55,394 nucleotides of DNA, taken from positions 1 through 55,394 of the forward strand of contig CAIQVX010000280.1 of NCBI GenBank assembly GCA_903875275.1, in the 5' to 3' direction. Made by a program: the position numbers and the translations under genes. Of this stretch, positions 42,372-53,946 are shown in pieces. The stretch comes from an uncultured beta proteobacterium (GTDB taxonomy: Bacteria > Pseudomonadota > Gammaproteobacteria > Burkholderiales > Burkholderiaceae_C). The notes under the pieces are model-generated. The model was not told the origin of the DNA and ran no database searches. It saw only the letters and a program-made list of their open reading frames with translations. Position 1 is the stretch's first letter, and every line of letters begins with the position of its first letter.

Positions 42372-43592
42372 GTGGCAATGACGGGCTCTGTTGAGGCACC
42401 CAGAATGCGTATCACCATTTTGGGGTCGACAGGGTCCATTGGTGTCAGCACCTTGGATGTGATCGCGCGTCACCCACAGCGATTCACGGTGTTTGCCTTG
42501 AGTGCATCCACAAACCACGAGCTGATGCTGCGGCAGTGTGTTGCGTTCAGACCGACCTTTGCCGTCATGGCCGATGAGGCTCATGGACGCGAATTGGAGC
42601 AGCAGTGTCGTGCACTCAATCTGGCGACGAAAGTTCTATGGGGCGCGCACGCTATTTCGGAGGTTGCGGCACACGAAATGACCGATGTCGTCATGGCAGC
42701 CATTGTGGGCGCAGCCGGACTGGCATCCTGCCTGGCAGCGGCGCGGGCGGGCAAGCGGCTGCTGTTGGCCAACAAGGAAGCACTCGTGGTGGGGGGCGAC
42801 TACTTTATGCAGGTGGTGGCGTCTGGCGGAGCCAAGCTGCTGCCAATTGACAGCGAGCATTCGGCTATTTTTCAGTCGCTGCCAGACGATCAGCGTACCT
42901 GGAAGGGCCAAATCGACAAGATTATCCTCACAGCGTCGGGCGGACCGTTCCGGCTTCGAGATCCCGCCACATTGCGTGAGGTGACGCCGCAGGAAGCCTG
43001 CGCTCATCCAAACTGGGTGATGGGACGAAAGATTTCCGTGGACTCCGCGACCATGATGAACAAGGTGTTGGAGGTTATTGAAGCACGTTTCCTTTTCGAC
43101 GTCCGGCCCGATCAAATTGAAGTTGTGATTCACCCGCAGAGCGTCATTCATTCAATGGTGCAGTACCAAGACAATTCTGTCGTTGCACAACTGGGCACGC
43201 CCGACATGAAGGTGCCTATTGCTTATGGTCTGTCTTGGCCTGATCGCATGCAGTCAGGTGCCTCAGCGCTGGATTTCAGGAACCTGCCAGGGCTGACCTT
43301 CGAATCAATGGATTCAAAGGGTCATCAGGACCGTTTCCCCGGTTTGAAACTTGCGTGGACGGTACTTCAGGCGCCCGCCGGCGCGACGGCCGTCCTGAAC
43401 GCTGCCAACGAGGTCGGCGTCGCGGCTTTCCTGGATGGCGTCATTCGTTTCGACCAAATTCATGCTGTCAATCTGGAATCACTTGAAACCGTCAGCGGCG
43501 CCAGACCGAACTCACTCGAAGATCTGCTGGCCCTTGATGAAGTAGCTCGTCGCGCCGCGCAGCAAGTCATCAAGCGACTTTCACGCGCTTGA
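42372..43592 (+). CDS. dxr: 1-deoxy-D-xylulose-5-phosphate reductoisomerase
   Basis: ITILGSTGSIGVSTLDVIARHP; LLPIDSEHSAIFQSL; TASGGPFR. Start may be the internal MRITILGS (42405). Confidence 0.96.
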   Translation: MAMTGSVEAPRMRITILGSTGSIGVSTLDVIARHPQRFTVFALSASTNHELMLRQCVAFRPTFAVMADEAHGRELEQQCRALNLATKVLWGAHAISEVAAHEMTDVVMAAIVGAAGLASCLAAARAGKRLLLANKEALVVGGDYFMQVVASGGAKLLPIDSEHSAIFQSLPDDQRTWKGQIDKIILTASGGPFRLRDPATLREVTPQEACAHPNWVMGRKISVDSATMMNKVLEVIEARFLFDVRPDQIEVVIHPQSVIHSMVQYQDNSVVAQLGTPDMKVPIAYGLSWPDRMQSGASALDFRNLPGLTFESMDSKGHQDRFPGLKLAWTVLQAPAGATAVLNAANEVGVAAFLDGVIRFDQIHAVNLESLETVSGARPNSLEDLLALDEVARRAAQQVIKRLSRA

Positions 43593-43610
43593 TTGGCACT
43601 TGAGACCAGC

Positions 43611-44972
43611 ATGCTGACTCTGGCCGCGTTTGCGCTCGCTCTCGGGTTTCTGATCACAGTCCATGAGTACGGGCATTACCGCATGGCCGTGGCGTGTGGG
43701 GTCAAGGTCTTGCGATTTTCGATTGGGTTTGGGCCTGCTCTGTATTCCTGGAAGATTAAGGGGTCTTCGACTGAGTTCGTGATTGGTGCAGTTCCCCTCG
43801 GAGGGTTTGTGAAGATGCTTGATGAACGTGAGGCGGCGGTTCCGCCGACGCAACGACATCATGCCTTCAACTGTCGGCCTTTGTATGCGCGATTTGCCAT
43901 CGTTGCGGCCGGACCCCTGGCCAATCTGATGCTGGCAGTATTGCTGTATGCGGTCGTGAATTGGAGCGGGGTTGTAATGCCGGCACCGATGCTGGCCGCG
44001 CCGGAGCCAGGATCCGTCGCAGCGCAGGCCGGTTTGGTCGGAGGTGAGAGGGCCGTGCGTGCCGGCTTTGGTGATCTGGAACTCGATGACCTCCAATCCT
44101 ATGACGATGTTCACTGGCTTCTGACACGTGCAATTCTTGAAAAGCGGGACCTGCTGCTCGAGATCTCTGGGCCAGCCCTGAAGCAGAGCCGCATGATCCG
44201 CTTGAGACTGGGCGAACTTGAATCCACCGAGCCGGAGCGGGAGCTGTTTCGCAGAATTGGCCTTGTCGGACCGTTTACCCGTCCGCTGCTGGGCGACATT
44301 AAGGTTGGTGCTGCGGCAGACCGGGCCGGATTGCGCAAGGGAGACTTGGTACGTCAGGTGGGCACGGTGTCGGTATCAGATGGCCAGCAATTGCGCCGTC
44401 TGATTCGGGGTGCCGTTACAGGAGTCCAGTCTTCGGCTTTGCCGTGGAAGATTGATCGGGCCGGTGTAGAACTGGTGCTCAATGTTCAGCCGGAACGGCA
44501 GATCGAGGGTGGCATATGGATTGGGAGGATAGGAGCCTATGTCGGTTCAGTTCCCGAAATGGTTACCGTGCGGTATGGTCCGATCCACGGCCTGTGGCTG
44601 GCAGTCGTTCGCTGCTGGGACGTTTCAGCGCTGACGGTCAGGATGATGGGGAAGATGCTTTTGGGCGAGGCATCACTCAAGAACCTGAGTGGACCGTTGA
44701 CGATAGCTGATTATGCAGGAAAGTCGGCCAATTCGGGGCTGACGCAGTACGTTTTGTTTCTCGCTCTGATCAGCGTGAGCCTGGGTGTTTTGAATTTGCT
44801 CCCGATACCTGTGCTCGATGGGGGACACCTGATGTATTATCTTTGGGAGTGGATCACTGGCAAGCCCGTATCAGACAAATCCTTGGATCGTCTTCAACGG
44901 GGTGGCTTTGCGATTCTGTTGGTTCTGATGTCCATCGCAATTTTCAACGACATCAACCGACTGTTAGGCTAG
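43611..44972 (+). CDS. rseP: RIP metalloprotease RseP
   Basis: VHEYGHYRMAVACGVKVLRFSIGFGP (HExxH), PDZ region, LNLLPIPVLDGGHL. Confidence 0.95.
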   Translation: MLTLAAFALALGFLITVHEYGHYRMAVACGVKVLRFSIGFGPALYSWKIKGSSTEFVIGAVPLGGFVKMLDEREAAVPPTQRHHAFNCRPLYARFAIVAAGPLANLMLAVLLYAVVNWSGVVMPAPMLAAPEPGSVAAQAGLVGGERAVRAGFGDLELDDLQSYDDVHWLLTRAILEKRDLLLEISGPALKQSRMIRLRLGELESTEPERELFRRIGLVGPFTRPLLGDIKVGAAADRAGLRKGDLVRQVGTVSVSDGQQLRRLIRGAVTGVQSSALPWKIDRAGVELVLNVQPERQIEGGIWIGRIGAYVGSVPEMVTVRYGPIHGLWLAVVRCWDVSALTVRMMGKMLLGEASLKNLSGPLTIADYAGKSANSGLTQYVLFLALISVSLGVLNLLPIPVLDGGHLMYYLWEWITGKPVSDKSLDRLQRGGFAILLVLMSIAIFNDINRLLG

Positions 44973-45021
44973 ATTTCCGGCGTTGCTTTCTTGGTGCCGG
45001 TTTGACTATTCAATATTTAAA

Positions 45022-47313
45022 ATGCAATTCAATCGCTTCTTTCCGCGCACTGTCTCGACTGTTGCTTGTCTGGCCTTCATGGCCGGCACGGCGTGGGCAG
45101 TGAATCCGTTCACAGTGCGTGATATTCGCATTGAAGGTCTGCAACGTGTAGAACCGGGCACCGTTTTTATCTCGTTGCCGGTGCGAGTCGGCGATGTCTA
45201 CAACGACGAAAAGGGTTCGTCAGCGATTCGGGCGCTCTTTGATCTGGGTCTGTTCAAGGATGTGCGAATTGAAATCAGTGGCGATGTCCTGGTGATTTTG
45301 GTGGAAGAGCGGCCCACCATTGCCGAGGTGGACTTCGCTGGGACCAAGGAATTTGACAAGGATGTCCTCAAGAAAGCGCTGCGTGACGTCGGTCTGGCTG
45401 ACGGACGACCTTTCGACAAAGCACAACTCGATCGTGCTGAGCAGGAACTCAAGCGCCAATACATCAATCGCAGCCTGTACGCTGCTGAAGTGGTAACGAC
45501 CGTGACGCCAATTGAGCGCAATCGCGTCAATCTTACATTTACGGTGGTTGAGGGTGAGCCCGCAAGAATCAGTGAGATCCGGATCGTCGGCAATCAGGTT
45601 TTTAGCGAGTCAACGCTTCGCAATCTGTTTGATCTGGACACGGGTGGCTGGATGAGCTGGTACACCAAGTCTGATCGTTATTCGCGCGCGAAGCTCAACG
45701 CCGACATCGAAACGCTGCGTTCCCACTACCTGACGCGCGGCTATATCGAGTTCAAGGTCGATTCCACGCAGGTTGCGATCTTGCCCAACAAGACGGATAT
45801 TGCCATCACCATCAATATCACGGAGGGGGAACGTTTCCTGGTCAGTGGGGTCAAGCTGGAGGGGAATTACCTGGGGAAGGAGGACGAATTCAAGTCGCTC
45901 GTCACCATCCAGCCCGGGCAGGCGTACAACGCTGATGAGGTCGCTAGAACCACCCGCGCATTTACCGACTATTTTGGCAATTTTGGATTTGCCTTTGCAC
46001 GCGTGATTTCGCGCCCCGAAATTGATCGTGTCAACAACCGTGTTGTGCTGGTACTGCAGGCCGATCCGTCTCGCAGAGCGTATGTGCGCCGGATCAATGT
46101 TGTGGGCAACAGCCGGACTCGCGATGTTGTTGTACGTCGCGAATTCCGACAGTTTGAAGCATCCTGGTATGACGGGGAGAAAATCAAATTGTCCCGCGAC
46201 CGGGTGGACAGGCTGGGTTATTTCAAGGAAGTGGGTATCGAGACTCAGGAAGTACCTGGCTCACCGGATCAGGTGGATCTGACCATCAATGTGGTGGACA
46301 AGCCGACCGGGAGTCTGAGTCTGGGAGCTGGCTTTTCCAGTGCTGACGGCCTTGGCCTCTCGTTTGGACTGAAGCAGGACAATGCCTTTGGCTCAGGAAA
46401 CTCGCTGGGTGTACAGATCAATACCAGCAAGATCAACCGGGTCGTTGTTTTCAACACGACAGACCCCTACTTTACCCAGGATGGCGTTTCCCGGACGATC
46501 GATCTATACCATAAGTCGAGCAGCCCTTATCAGGATCAAAATTACTATCAGCTCGTGTCCTCCGGGGGCAGCCTGCGGTTTGGTGTTCCGTTTACTGAGA
46601 TTGATACAGTTTACTTCGGGGCCGGCGTCGAGAAGACCACCATCGTCCCGGGAACAGCTTTGCCCACGTCTTATATGGCGTATGCCAATCAATATGGCTA
46701 CGCGAGTATGTCCATCCCCCTGACGGCAGGGTGGTCGCGGGACAGTCGAGACAGCGCGCTTTCACCCAATTCAGGCCGCTTTCAGCGCGCCTACGCCGAG
46801 TGGTCGGCGGCGGGTGAGGCACGCTATCTGCGCGCGACCTACCAGTATCAGCAGTTCATTCCGCTGAACAAGCAGTTTACAGTCGCTTTTAACGGTGAGG
46901 TGGGTTGGGGCATGGCTCCGGGTGATCGTTCTTTCCCGGTGTTCAAGAAATTTTTCGGCGGCGGATTGGGCTCGGTGCGTGGATTTGAACAGGGCAGCCT
47001 TGGGCCGCAGGATGCCAGCGGTGTCGCCGTTGGTGGTTCCAGCAAGTTCAATTTGAATGCTGAACTGCTGTCGCCGTTCCCAGGGTCCGGCAATGACAGA
47101 ACACTGAGAATGTTTGCTTTTGCAGATATGGGTGCGGTGGCGGGTCCCGACGGTGTCAACCAATATGCAAACAACGTTCGGGCGTCGGTTGGGGTTGGTG
47201 TCAGTTGGATCTCGCCAATGGGGCCATTGCGGCTGGCCTTTGCGAAGCCAATAAAGAAGTTCGATGGCGATAAAATACAGAATATGCAATTTCAGATTGG
47301 GACGAATTTCTAA
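45022..47313 (+). CDS. bamA: Outer membrane protein assembly factor BamA
   Basis: Signal peptide; FTVRDIRIEGLQRVEPGTVF POTRA; C-terminal barrel including GLGSVRGFEQGSLGP and terminal phenylalanine. Confidence 0.97.
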   Translation: MQFNRFFPRTVSTVACLAFMAGTAWAVNPFTVRDIRIEGLQRVEPGTVFISLPVRVGDVYNDEKGSSAIRALFDLGLFKDVRIEISGDVLVILVEERPTIAEVDFAGTKEFDKDVLKKALRDVGLADGRPFDKAQLDRAEQELKRQYINRSLYAAEVVTTVTPIERNRVNLTFTVVEGEPARISEIRIVGNQVFSESTLRNLFDLDTGGWMSWYTKSDRYSRAKLNADIETLRSHYLTRGYIEFKVDSTQVAILPNKTDIAITINITEGERFLVSGVKLEGNYLGKEDEFKSLVTIQPGQAYNADEVARTTRAFTDYFGNFGFAFARVISRPEIDRVNNRVVLVLQADPSRRAYVRRINVVGNSRTRDVVVRREFRQFEASWYDGEKIKLSRDRVDRLGYFKEVGIETQEVPGSPDQVDLTINVVDKPTGSLSLGAGFSSADGLGLSFGLKQDNAFGSGNSLGVQINTSKINRVVVFNTTDPYFTQDGVSRTIDLYHKSSSPYQDQNYYQLVSSGGSLRFGVPFTEIDTVYFGAGVEKTTIVPGTALPTSYMAYANQYGYASMSIPLTAGWSRDSRDSALSPNSGRFQRAYAEWSAAGEARYLRATYQYQQFIPLNKQFTVAFNGEVGWGMAPGDRSFPVFKKFFGGGLGSVRGFEQGSLGPQDASGVAVGGSSKFNLNAELLSPFPGSGNDRTLRMFAFADMGAVAGPDGVNQYANNVRASVGVGVSWISPMGPLRLAFAKPIKKFDGDKIQNMQFQIGTNF

Positions 47314-47831
47314 TGAACGACTTTTTACGTCAATGCGTGACTGGCATGGTGTTTGGTGGTTTGCTGGTGCTGGCTCCGGTACAGGCGCAGGAGTTCCGGA
47401 TCGGATTCGTCAGCACCGACCGCATTTTTAAAGAGGCGGGGACTGCAAAGGCGGCGCAGGCAAAGCTTGAACAGGAGTTTTCGAAGCGTGAAAAGGAAAT
47501 CATTGACCTCGGAACAACTTTGAAGTCACTGGTTGACAAGTTTGAACGTGAAGGACCGACTCTGCCAGAGGGACAGAAGGCGACTCGCCAGAAACAGCTG
47601 GTGGATCAGGACCGGGAATTGCAGCGTAAGCGCCGCGAATTCCAGGAGGACCTGAATTCGAGAAAGAACGAGGAATTGCAACAGGTGCTTGAGCGCGCAA
47701 ACAAGGTTGTCAAGCAGGTAGCCGAGGCTGAAAAATACGACTTGGTCCTTCAGGAAGCGGTTTATGTCAATCCGAAGCACGACATCACAGACAAAGTCAT
47801 CAGGGCCTTGAATGCGGGTGCTGTCAAGTAA
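47313..47831 (+). CDS. skp: OmpH/Skp family periplasmic chaperone
   Basis: Signal peptide; RIGFVSTDRIFKEAGTAKAAQAKLEQEFSKREKEI; position between bamA and lpxD. Confidence 0.93.
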   Translation: MNDFLRQCVTGMVFGGLLVLAPVQAQEFRIGFVSTDRIFKEAGTAKAAQAKLEQEFSKREKEIIDLGTTLKSLVDKFEREGPTLPEGQKATRQKQLVDQDRELQRKRREFQEDLNSRKNEELQQVLERANKVVKQVAEAEKYDLVLQEAVYVNPKHDITDKVIRALNAGAVK

Positions 47832-47842
47832 TCCGTTGAGGC

Positions 47843-48826
47843 GTGCGAAGAGTGGCCTTGACTCTGGGTTCGATTGTTGACGCACTTGGTGGTGAGCTTC
47901 ACGGTGACGACAAGCAGGTGATCCGGGGTCTGGCGACGCTGGAGTCGGCGGAATCAGGCGATATCAGTTTCCTGAGCAATATCCGGTACCAAAGCCAGTT
48001 AACGGATTGCCGTGCCACCTGCGTCATTGTGGGCCAGACGATGCGTGAAGCGGCGTTGCTGCGCGGAACCTGCATCGTGTCAGATGAACCCTATCTTTAT
48101 TTCGCACGCCTGACACAACTCTGGAAGCGATCTTCTGGAAATCCGGCAGCCGTGCTCAGGCATCCCAGTGCGGTCATAGATCCCGGTGCTTTTGTTCACC
48201 CGAGTGCGCGTATCGGTGCCTTGTGCGTGATCGAACGAGGGGCCAGCATAGGCGCAGACACTGAACTCAAGTCGCGCGTCACGATTGCGGAAGGCTGTGC
48301 CATTGGTGAGCGTTGCCTGCTTCATCCGGGCGTTGTGATCGGCGCAGACGGCTTCGGTTTCGCACCACATGCAGGTAGGTGGGAGAAGATTGAACAACTT
48401 GGTGCGGTACGGATCGGTAATGACGTTGAAATTGGTGCCAATACCTGCATTGACCGTGGAGCGCTGGAGGATACAGTCATCGGGGATGGCGTCAAGCTGG
48501 ACAACCTGATACAGATCGGACATAACGTGAAAGTCGGCAACAATACGGCGATGGCCGGTTGTGTTGGTGTGGCCGGAAGCGCTGTCATTGGTGATAACTG
48601 CACCATCGGGGGTGGTGCGATCATTCTCGGACACTTGCTGCTGGCCGATGGCGTCAACATTTCGGCGGCGACGGTCGTGACCAAATCGATACGCAAAGTT
48701 GGACATTACACAGGCATCTTTCCGATTGATGACAATGCGGTTTGGGAGAAGAACGCCGCTTCCCTCAAACAACTGCATGGATTGCGTGAGCGCATCCGGG
48801 CTCTGGAAGACGTGGCGAAGAAGTGA
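47843..48826 (+). CDS. lpxD: UDP-3-O-(3-hydroxyacyl)glucosamine N-acyltransferase
   Basis: Left-handed beta-helix hexapeptides; [46 protein letters not shown]. Confidence 0.96.
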   Translation: MRRVALTLGSIVDALGGELHGDDKQVIRGLATLESAESGDISFLSNIRYQSQLTDCRATCVIVGQTMREAALLRGTCIVSDEPYLYFARLTQLWKRSSGNPAAVLRHPSAVIDPGAFVHPSARIGALCVIERGASIGADTELKSRVTIAEGCAIGERCLLHPGVVIGADGFGFAPHAGRWEKIEQLGAVRIGNDVEIGANTCIDRGALEDTVIGDGVKLDNLIQIGHNVKVGNNTAMAGCVGVAGSAVIGDNCTIGGGAIILGHLLLADGVNISAATVVTKSIRKVGHYTGIFPIDDNAVWEKNAASLKQLHGLRERIRALEDVAKK

Positions 48827-48848
48827 ACTCTGAGTCGGACAAAACATA

Positions 48849-49286
48849 ATGGATATCCACAAAATTCTCAAACAACTGCCGCATCGCTATCCATTCCTGC
48901 TGGTGGATCGTGTGCTTGAACTGGACAAGGGAAAGAGCATCAAGGCACTGAAGAATGTCACCATCAATGAACCCTTTTTTGAGGGACATTTTCCAAATCG
49001 CCCGGTCATGCCAGGCGTGCTCATGCTTGAGGCTTTGGCTCAGGCCTCGGCCTTGCTTTCATTTGATGCACTTGACGCCTCACCTGACGACAAGATGATT
49101 TACTATTTCGCCGGGATGGAAGGCGTGCGCTTTCGGCGACCTGTCGAGCCGGGCGATCAGCTTATTCTGGAAGCTCAAATTTTGCGCATGAAGGCGGGTA
49201 TCTTCAAATTCAAGACCCGCGCGCTGGTCGGTGACGACATTGCGGTGGAGGCAGAACTGACCTGCGCCATGCGCTCCATCGCGTAA
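48849..49286 (+). CDS. fabZ: 3-hydroxyacyl-ACP dehydratase FabZ
   Basis: [35 protein letters not shown]. Confidence 0.97.
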   Translation: MDIHKILKQLPHRYPFLLVDRVLELDKGKSIKALKNVTINEPFFEGHFPNRPVMPGVLMLEALAQASALLSFDALDASPDDKMIYYFAGMEGVRFRRPVEPGDQLILEAQILRMKAGIFKFKTRALVGDDIAVEAELTCAMRSIA

Positions 49287-49295
49287 AGGCTTGGC

Positions 49296-50090
49296 ATGAC
49301 GGCTATTCATGCAACTGCCATTGTTGATCGAGGCGCAGAGCTCGATCAGACGGTCAGCGTCGGACCCTATACGCTGATTGGACCTCACGTCAAGATTTGT
49401 GCCGGAACCAGCATTGGAGCCCATTGTGTGCTGGAAGGGCACACCATGATCGGGCGTGACAACCGCATATTTCAGTTCAACTCCCTTGGCGCCATACCGC
49501 AGGACAAGAAATACCGGGGTGAGCCCTGCGGACTCCAGATTGGTGATCGCAACACAATTCGCGAGTTCTGTACTTTCAACATTGGTTCGCCAGGGGATCT
49601 GGGTTTGACAAGAGTTGGCGATGACAACTGGATCATGGCCTACACGCACGTGGCCCACGACTGCCAGATTGATAACCATACGACGCTGGCCAACAACACG
49701 ACGCTCGGGGGCCATGTGCATCTTGGGCAGTGGGTGACGATTGGCGGGCTCACAGGTATCCATCAATTCGTGAAGGTAGGGGCGCACGCCATGGTAGGCT
49801 TTGCCAGCGCCGTGTCGCAGGATGTTCCGCCTTACATGCTGGTGGATGGTAATCCGCTCGCCGTGCGCGGGGTTAACAGCATCGGTTTGCGCCGCCGCGA
49901 CTTTACGTCGGAGCGTGTGACAGTAGTAAGGGCCATGCACAGGGCGTTGTACCGGGAGGGCCTGACACTGCAACTGGCACGGGAATGTATTGCTGGATTA
50001 CCGATGCAGCATCCGGAGTCTCTTGCAGATGTGGAAGTGATGCTCTCATTCCTCGATCAGTCATCGCCACAGCGTGGAATCGTGCGGTGA
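49296..50090 (+). CDS. lpxA: Acyl-ACP--UDP-N-acetylglucosamine O-acyltransferase
   Basis: Hexapeptide repeats; [31 protein letters not shown]. Confidence 0.97.
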   Translation: MTAIHATAIVDRGAELDQTVSVGPYTLIGPHVKICAGTSIGAHCVLEGHTMIGRDNRIFQFNSLGAIPQDKKYRGEPCGLQIGDRNTIREFCTFNIGSPGDLGLTRVGDDNWIMAYTHVAHDCQIDNHTTLANNTTLGGHVHLGQWVTIGGLTGIHQFVKVGAHAMVGFASAVSQDVPPYMLVDGNPLAVRGVNSIGLRRRDFTSERVTVVRAMHRALYREGLTLQLARECIAGLPMQHPESLADVEVMLSFLDQSSPQRGIVR

Positions 50091-50091
50091 C

Positions 50092-51225
50092 ATGAAATTT
50101 GGTATGGTCGCCGGTGAGACCTCGGGTGACCTTCTGGCTGCTTTATTGCTTGACGGTCTGCGCAAGCGTTGGCCGTCACTCAGTGCAGCCGGCATCGGAG
50201 GTCCACAGATGGTGGCGCAGGGGTTCGAGGCATGGTGGCCGCACGACAGGTTGGCCGTGCACGGCTATGGATGGGAGGTCTTGCGCCGCTATCGTGAATT
50301 GGTCTGTATTCGGCAACAGCTCAAGGCCCGCATGTTGTTGCAACGGCCGGATATGTTCATTGGTGTCGACGCCCCAGACTTCAACCTTGACCTCGAGGCT
50401 GCGCTGAAATCCGGAGGTATCAAGACCGTGCACTTTGTGTCACCCTCGGTTTGGGCCTGGCGTCCTGAACGGATTGAAAAAATCCGGCGTAGCGTGGACC
50501 ATGTGCTGTGCATTTTTCCGTTTGAACCGGATTTGCTGGCGCAACATGGCATTGCTGCCACCTACGTCGGTCATCCTCTGGCAGCTGTGATACCAATGGA
50601 GCCTGATCGTCGGGCGGCGCGGCGTGCGCTCGGACTGGATACGCAGGACCAGGTGGTGGCAATCCTTCCTGGCAGTCGCGAGTCCGAGATCCGTCACCTT
50701 GCGGGGCGCTTCTTCCAGGCTGCCGCGCAACTGCAGCGCCTCCGACCCGCCTTGCAGTTTGTTGTTCCTGCGGCGCCTGGTCTGAGAACTGAAATTGAAC
50801 GGGCGACTCGTGCATGTGCCTTGTCGCGAAATCTGCACATCGTTGACGGCCAGTCGCACACGGTGCTGGCTGCTTGCGATGTCACGTTGATAGCCAGTGG
50901 CACAGCAACACTGGAGGCTGCGCTTTTCAAGCGCCCCATGGTGATCTCCTACCACATGGCCTGGTGGTCCTGGCAAATCATGCGTGGCAAACGATTGCAG
51001 CCTTGGGTCGGTTTGCCCAACATCCTGTGCCAAGATTTTGTCGTGCCTGAATTGTTGCAGGAGGCTGCCACGCCGCCTGCTCTGGCTCAGGCCGTCCTGT
51101 CCTGGATCGAGAATCCCGAGAAAATTGTTCAACTGCAACAACGGTTCGCGCGGTTGCATCAAGAACTGCAGCGCGACACACGCGAATTGGCGACCCATGC
51201 GATCGAGCAAGTTCTTCAAAGCTGA
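50092..51225 (+). CDS. lpxB: Lipid-A-disaccharide synthase
   Basis: [43 protein letters not shown]. Confidence 0.96.
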   Translation: MKFGMVAGETSGDLLAALLLDGLRKRWPSLSAAGIGGPQMVAQGFEAWWPHDRLAVHGYGWEVLRRYRELVCIRQQLKARMLLQRPDMFIGVDAPDFNLDLEAALKSGGIKTVHFVSPSVWAWRPERIEKIRRSVDHVLCIFPFEPDLLAQHGIAATYVGHPLAAVIPMEPDRRAARRALGLDTQDQVVAILPGSRESEIRHLAGRFFQAAAQLQRLRPALQFVVPAAPGLRTEIERATRACALSRNLHIVDGQSHTVLAACDVTLIASGTATLEAALFKRPMVISYHMAWWSWQIMRGKRLQPWVGLPNILCQDFVVPELLQEAATPPALAQAVLSWIENPEKIVQLQQRFARLHQELQRDTRELATHAIEQVLQS

Positions 51226-51247
51226 GCAAGTCGCCTTGAACTGGGAT

Positions 51248-51814
51248 ATGCCCGGACTCATCGCGGGCGTGGATGAGGCGGGTCGTGGACCGTTGGCAGG
51301 TCCGGTCGTGGCAGCTGCGGTCATTCTGGATGATTGCCATCCAATCAAGGGGCTGGCTGACTCCAAGGTTCTCACGGCTTCGCGTCGGGAGAACCTGTTT
51401 GATGAGATTCGCGCCAAGGCCCTGTGCTGCTCTATTGCGCAGGCCAGCGTAGAAGAGATCGAGTACCTCAATATCCTGCAGGCGACGCTGCTGGCTATGC
51501 AGCGTGCGGTGCATGGATTGAGATTGAAGCCGGTCAAGGTGTTGGTCGATGGCAACCGGCTTCCGACGCTGGACGTGCTGGCAGAAGCGATCGTCAAGGG
51601 CGACGCCCTGATACCGGCCATATCAGCGGCGTCGATTCTCGCCAAGGTGCAGCGTGACAGGTGGTGTGTCGAGTACGACGCCCAGTTTCCCCAATACGGT
51701 TTCGCCAGACACAAGGGCTATGGCACAGTAGAGCACCTGAATGCGCTGCGTTTGCATGGGGTGTGTCCGCAGCATCGCAAGACTTTCCGGCCCGTTGCAG
51801 AGGCTCTTCGATGA
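51248..51814 (+). CDS. rnhB: Ribonuclease HII
   Basis: [36 protein letters not shown]. Alternative ATG at 51197. Confidence 0.95.
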   Translation: MPGLIAGVDEAGRGPLAGPVVAAAVILDDCHPIKGLADSKVLTASRRENLFDEIRAKALCCSIAQASVEEIEYLNILQATLLAMQRAVHGLRLKPVKVLVDGNRLPTLDVLAEAIVKGDALIPAISAASILAKVQRDRWCVEYDAQFPQYGFARHKGYGTVEHLNALRLHGVCPQHRKTFRPVAEALR

Positions 51815-52620
51815 ACTCAGTGCAACCTCAGTACATCCGATCGCGCGACAACGCGCTTCTGAAAGACCTGCGCCGCCTGTCCCAGGACAGCACGGCTTAC
51901 CGCAAGTTGGGTTGTTTCTGGGTGGAGGGAGAACACCTGTGCGAGGCCGCTTTGGCACGTGGCGTCAGACCTCTGATCGCCATTTTTTCAGAGTCGATGT
52001 GGGCGACGGTGCCACCCGAGTGGTCTCAGGCAGCCGATCGAAACATTGTCATTGCAGACTCGCTCTTCGCCAGTATCGGAGCCCTGGAGTCGCCCGCTGG
52101 CATGGGTTTTCTATTTGCGTTACCGCCGGTCCAGGGCTTGAACCCACACATGGCTTCTGTCATTCTGGACCGAGTCCAGGACGCCGGTAACGTAGGGTCC
52201 ATTCTGCGAAGTGCTTCGGCCTTTGGATTCAGGCAAGTTATTGCGCTCAAAGGCACGGCCGCGCTGTGGAGTCCGAAAGTCCTGCGTGCTGGGATGGGCG
52301 CCCATTGGGGCCTTCAACTGATGGAGGGAGCGGAGTTGTCGCGGCTGTCCGAATTGCATGTGCCAATCATTGTGACGAGTTCGCATCGTGGTCGATTCCT
52401 TCACCAGGCGCTGCATGCCAAGGGACTGCCAATGCCCTGCGCCTGGGTCTTGGGGCACGAAGGGCAGGGCATCTGCCAGGATCTTGAGTCGATGGCTGCC
52501 ATTCACCTGCGCATCGCGCAGCCAGGCGGAGAGGAGTCCCTCAACGTCGCCGCCGCCGCCGCCATCTGCCTGCATGCCAGTGCATGTGTGTCCCTGTTCG
52601 ACACAGCGCCTCAGCTATAA
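51811..52620 (+). CDS. TrmH-family RNA (SpoU-type) methyltransferase
   Basis: [44 protein letters not shown]. Confidence 0.93.
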   Translation: MNSVQPQYIRSRDNALLKDLRRLSQDSTAYRKLGCFWVEGEHLCEAALARGVRPLIAIFSESMWATVPPEWSQAADRNIVIADSLFASIGALESPAGMGFLFALPPVQGLNPHMASVILDRVQDAGNVGSILRSASAFGFRQVIALKGTAALWSPKVLRAGMGAHWGLQLMEGAELSRLSELHVPIIVTSSHRGRFLHQALHAKGLPMPCAWVLGHEGQGICQDLESMAAIHLRIAQPGGEESLNVAAAAAICLHASACVSLFDTAPQL

Positions 52621-52621
52621 T
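52616..52621 (+). promoter_or_regulatory. Candidate carAB promoter -10 (TATAAT)
   Basis: Consensus TATAAT overlapping the methyltransferase stop codon (TAA 52618-52620); -35 weak. Confidence 0.5.
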
Positions 52622-52641
52622 GGTCCGCTTCACCGCAACCT

Positions 52642-52719
52642 GTACGCCCAGAGCCTTCTCAAGCCAATTCCCTCAACAAAGCAAGCCAAGAATTGAATCT
52701 TGAGCACGTTTGGGCGTAC
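52642..52719 (+). promoter_or_regulatory. Structured leader upstream of carA (multi-segment hairpin)
   Basis: GTACGCCCA (52642-52650)/TGGGCGTAC (52711-52719); CTCAAG (52658-52663)/CTTGAG (52699-52704); CAATTC (52665-52670)/GAATTG (52690-52695). Confidence 0.65.
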
Positions 52720-52743
52720 CCGAAAACCCATCCGGAGAACCCA

Positions 52744-53946
52744 GTGCTTTTGTCTTTACAGGGAAACTTCCCGCCCGCCATTTTGGCGCTCTCAGACGGT
52801 GCGGTGTTTGTCGGAAATTCCATCGGGGCCGTTGGCTCCACGGTTGGTGAGGTGGTGTTCAACACCGCCATGACCGGTTACCAGGAAATTCTGACCGACC
52901 CCAGTTACTGCCAGCAAATCGTCACGCTGACCTATCCGCACATAGGCAATTACGGTGTCAATCCGCAGGATGTTGAATCGGCACGGGTTCATGCAGCCGG
53001 TCTGATCATCAGGGACACGCCTTTGATCGCGTCCAATTTTCGCAGCAGCATGACTCTTTCACAGTACCTGGTGCAACAAAACACGGTGGCCATCGCGAAT
53101 CTGGATACACGCCAGTTGACTCGCCACCTTCGCACAAGGGGCGCGCAGAACGGCTGTATTCTGACCTTGGACGCTGGAGAGCAGATCACGCAGAACGCTG
53201 TCGACCGTGCCCTGGCGTTGGCGCAGGCCGCGCCAAGCATGTCGGGAACGGATCTGGCAAGAGTGGTCTCAACCAAAATGGCGTACGAGTGGACGCAAAC
53301 TGAATGGCAGTTGGCACATCCGCGATCCCAGGGGCGGTCCGATTTTGGCAGTCAAACTGACAGCATGTTTCATGTGGTCGCCTACGACTTTGGTGTGAAG
53401 TTCAACATCCTTCGCATGCTGGCCGAGCGCGCGTGCCGGGTCACAGTGGTACCGGCGCAGACCAGTGCAGCGCAGGTTCTTGCTTTCGAACCTGATGGAA
53501 TTTTTCTGAGCAACGGACCCGGGGATCCACAGCCATGCGACTATGCCATCGCCGCCGCTGCAGAACTGATGGAAACCGGTATTCCGACCTTCGGCATTTG
53601 CCTGGGACACCAGATCATGGCGCTCGCCTGTGGGGCCAAGACTTTCAAGATGAAATTTGGTCACCACGGTGCCAACCATCCTGTGAAAGACCTGGCCACG
53701 GGTCGTGTCAGTATCACCAGCCAGAACCATGGATTTGCGGTTGACGAGAAGACTTTGCCAGCCAATCTCCGTGCCACCCATATCAGTTTGTTTGATGGCA
53801 CGCTGCAGGGGTTGGAACGCACCGACCGACCAGCATTCTGCTTTCAGGGGCATCCCGAAGCGTCTCCTGGCCCACACGATATTGCCTATCTGTTTGACCG
53901 TTTTGTGGCGCTGATGGCCAGAGCACAGGAGAAGAAGAATGCCTAA
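52744..53946 (+). CDS. carA: Carbamoyl-phosphate synthase small subunit
   Basis: [45 protein letters not shown]; glutaminase [19 protein letters not shown] 52744 likelier than the upstream in-frame TTG at 52693. Confidence 0.95.
   Translation: MLLSLQGNFPPAILALSDGAVFVGNSIGAVGSTVGEVVFNTAMTGYQEILTDPSYCQQIVTLTYPHIGNYGVNPQDVESARVHAAGLIIRDTPLIASNFRSSMTLSQYLVQQNTVAIANLDTRQLTRHLRTRGAQNGCILTLDAGEQITQNAVDRALALAQAAPSMSGTDLARVVSTKMAYEWTQTEWQLAHPRSQGRSDFGSQTDSMFHVVAYDFGVKFNILRMLAERACRVTVVPAQTSAAQVLAFEPDGIFLSNGPGDPQPCDYAIAAAAELMETGIPTFGICLGHQIMALACGAKTFKMKFGHHGANHPVKDLATGRVSITSQNHGFAVDEKTLPANLRATHISLFDGTLQGLERTDRPAFCFQGHPEASPGPHDIAYLFDRFVALMARAQEKKNA

Noticed and set aside
50440-51714. 424-aa minus-strand ORF opposite lpxB/rnhB
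   Set aside because: Mirror-frame ORF of strongly conserved plus-strand genes; no family resemblance.
52549-52563. GCC trinucleotide run in the TrmH-family gene
   Set aside because: Encodes a short Ala stretch ([12 protein letters not shown]) in a high-GC gene; no sign of a functional or expanded repeat.
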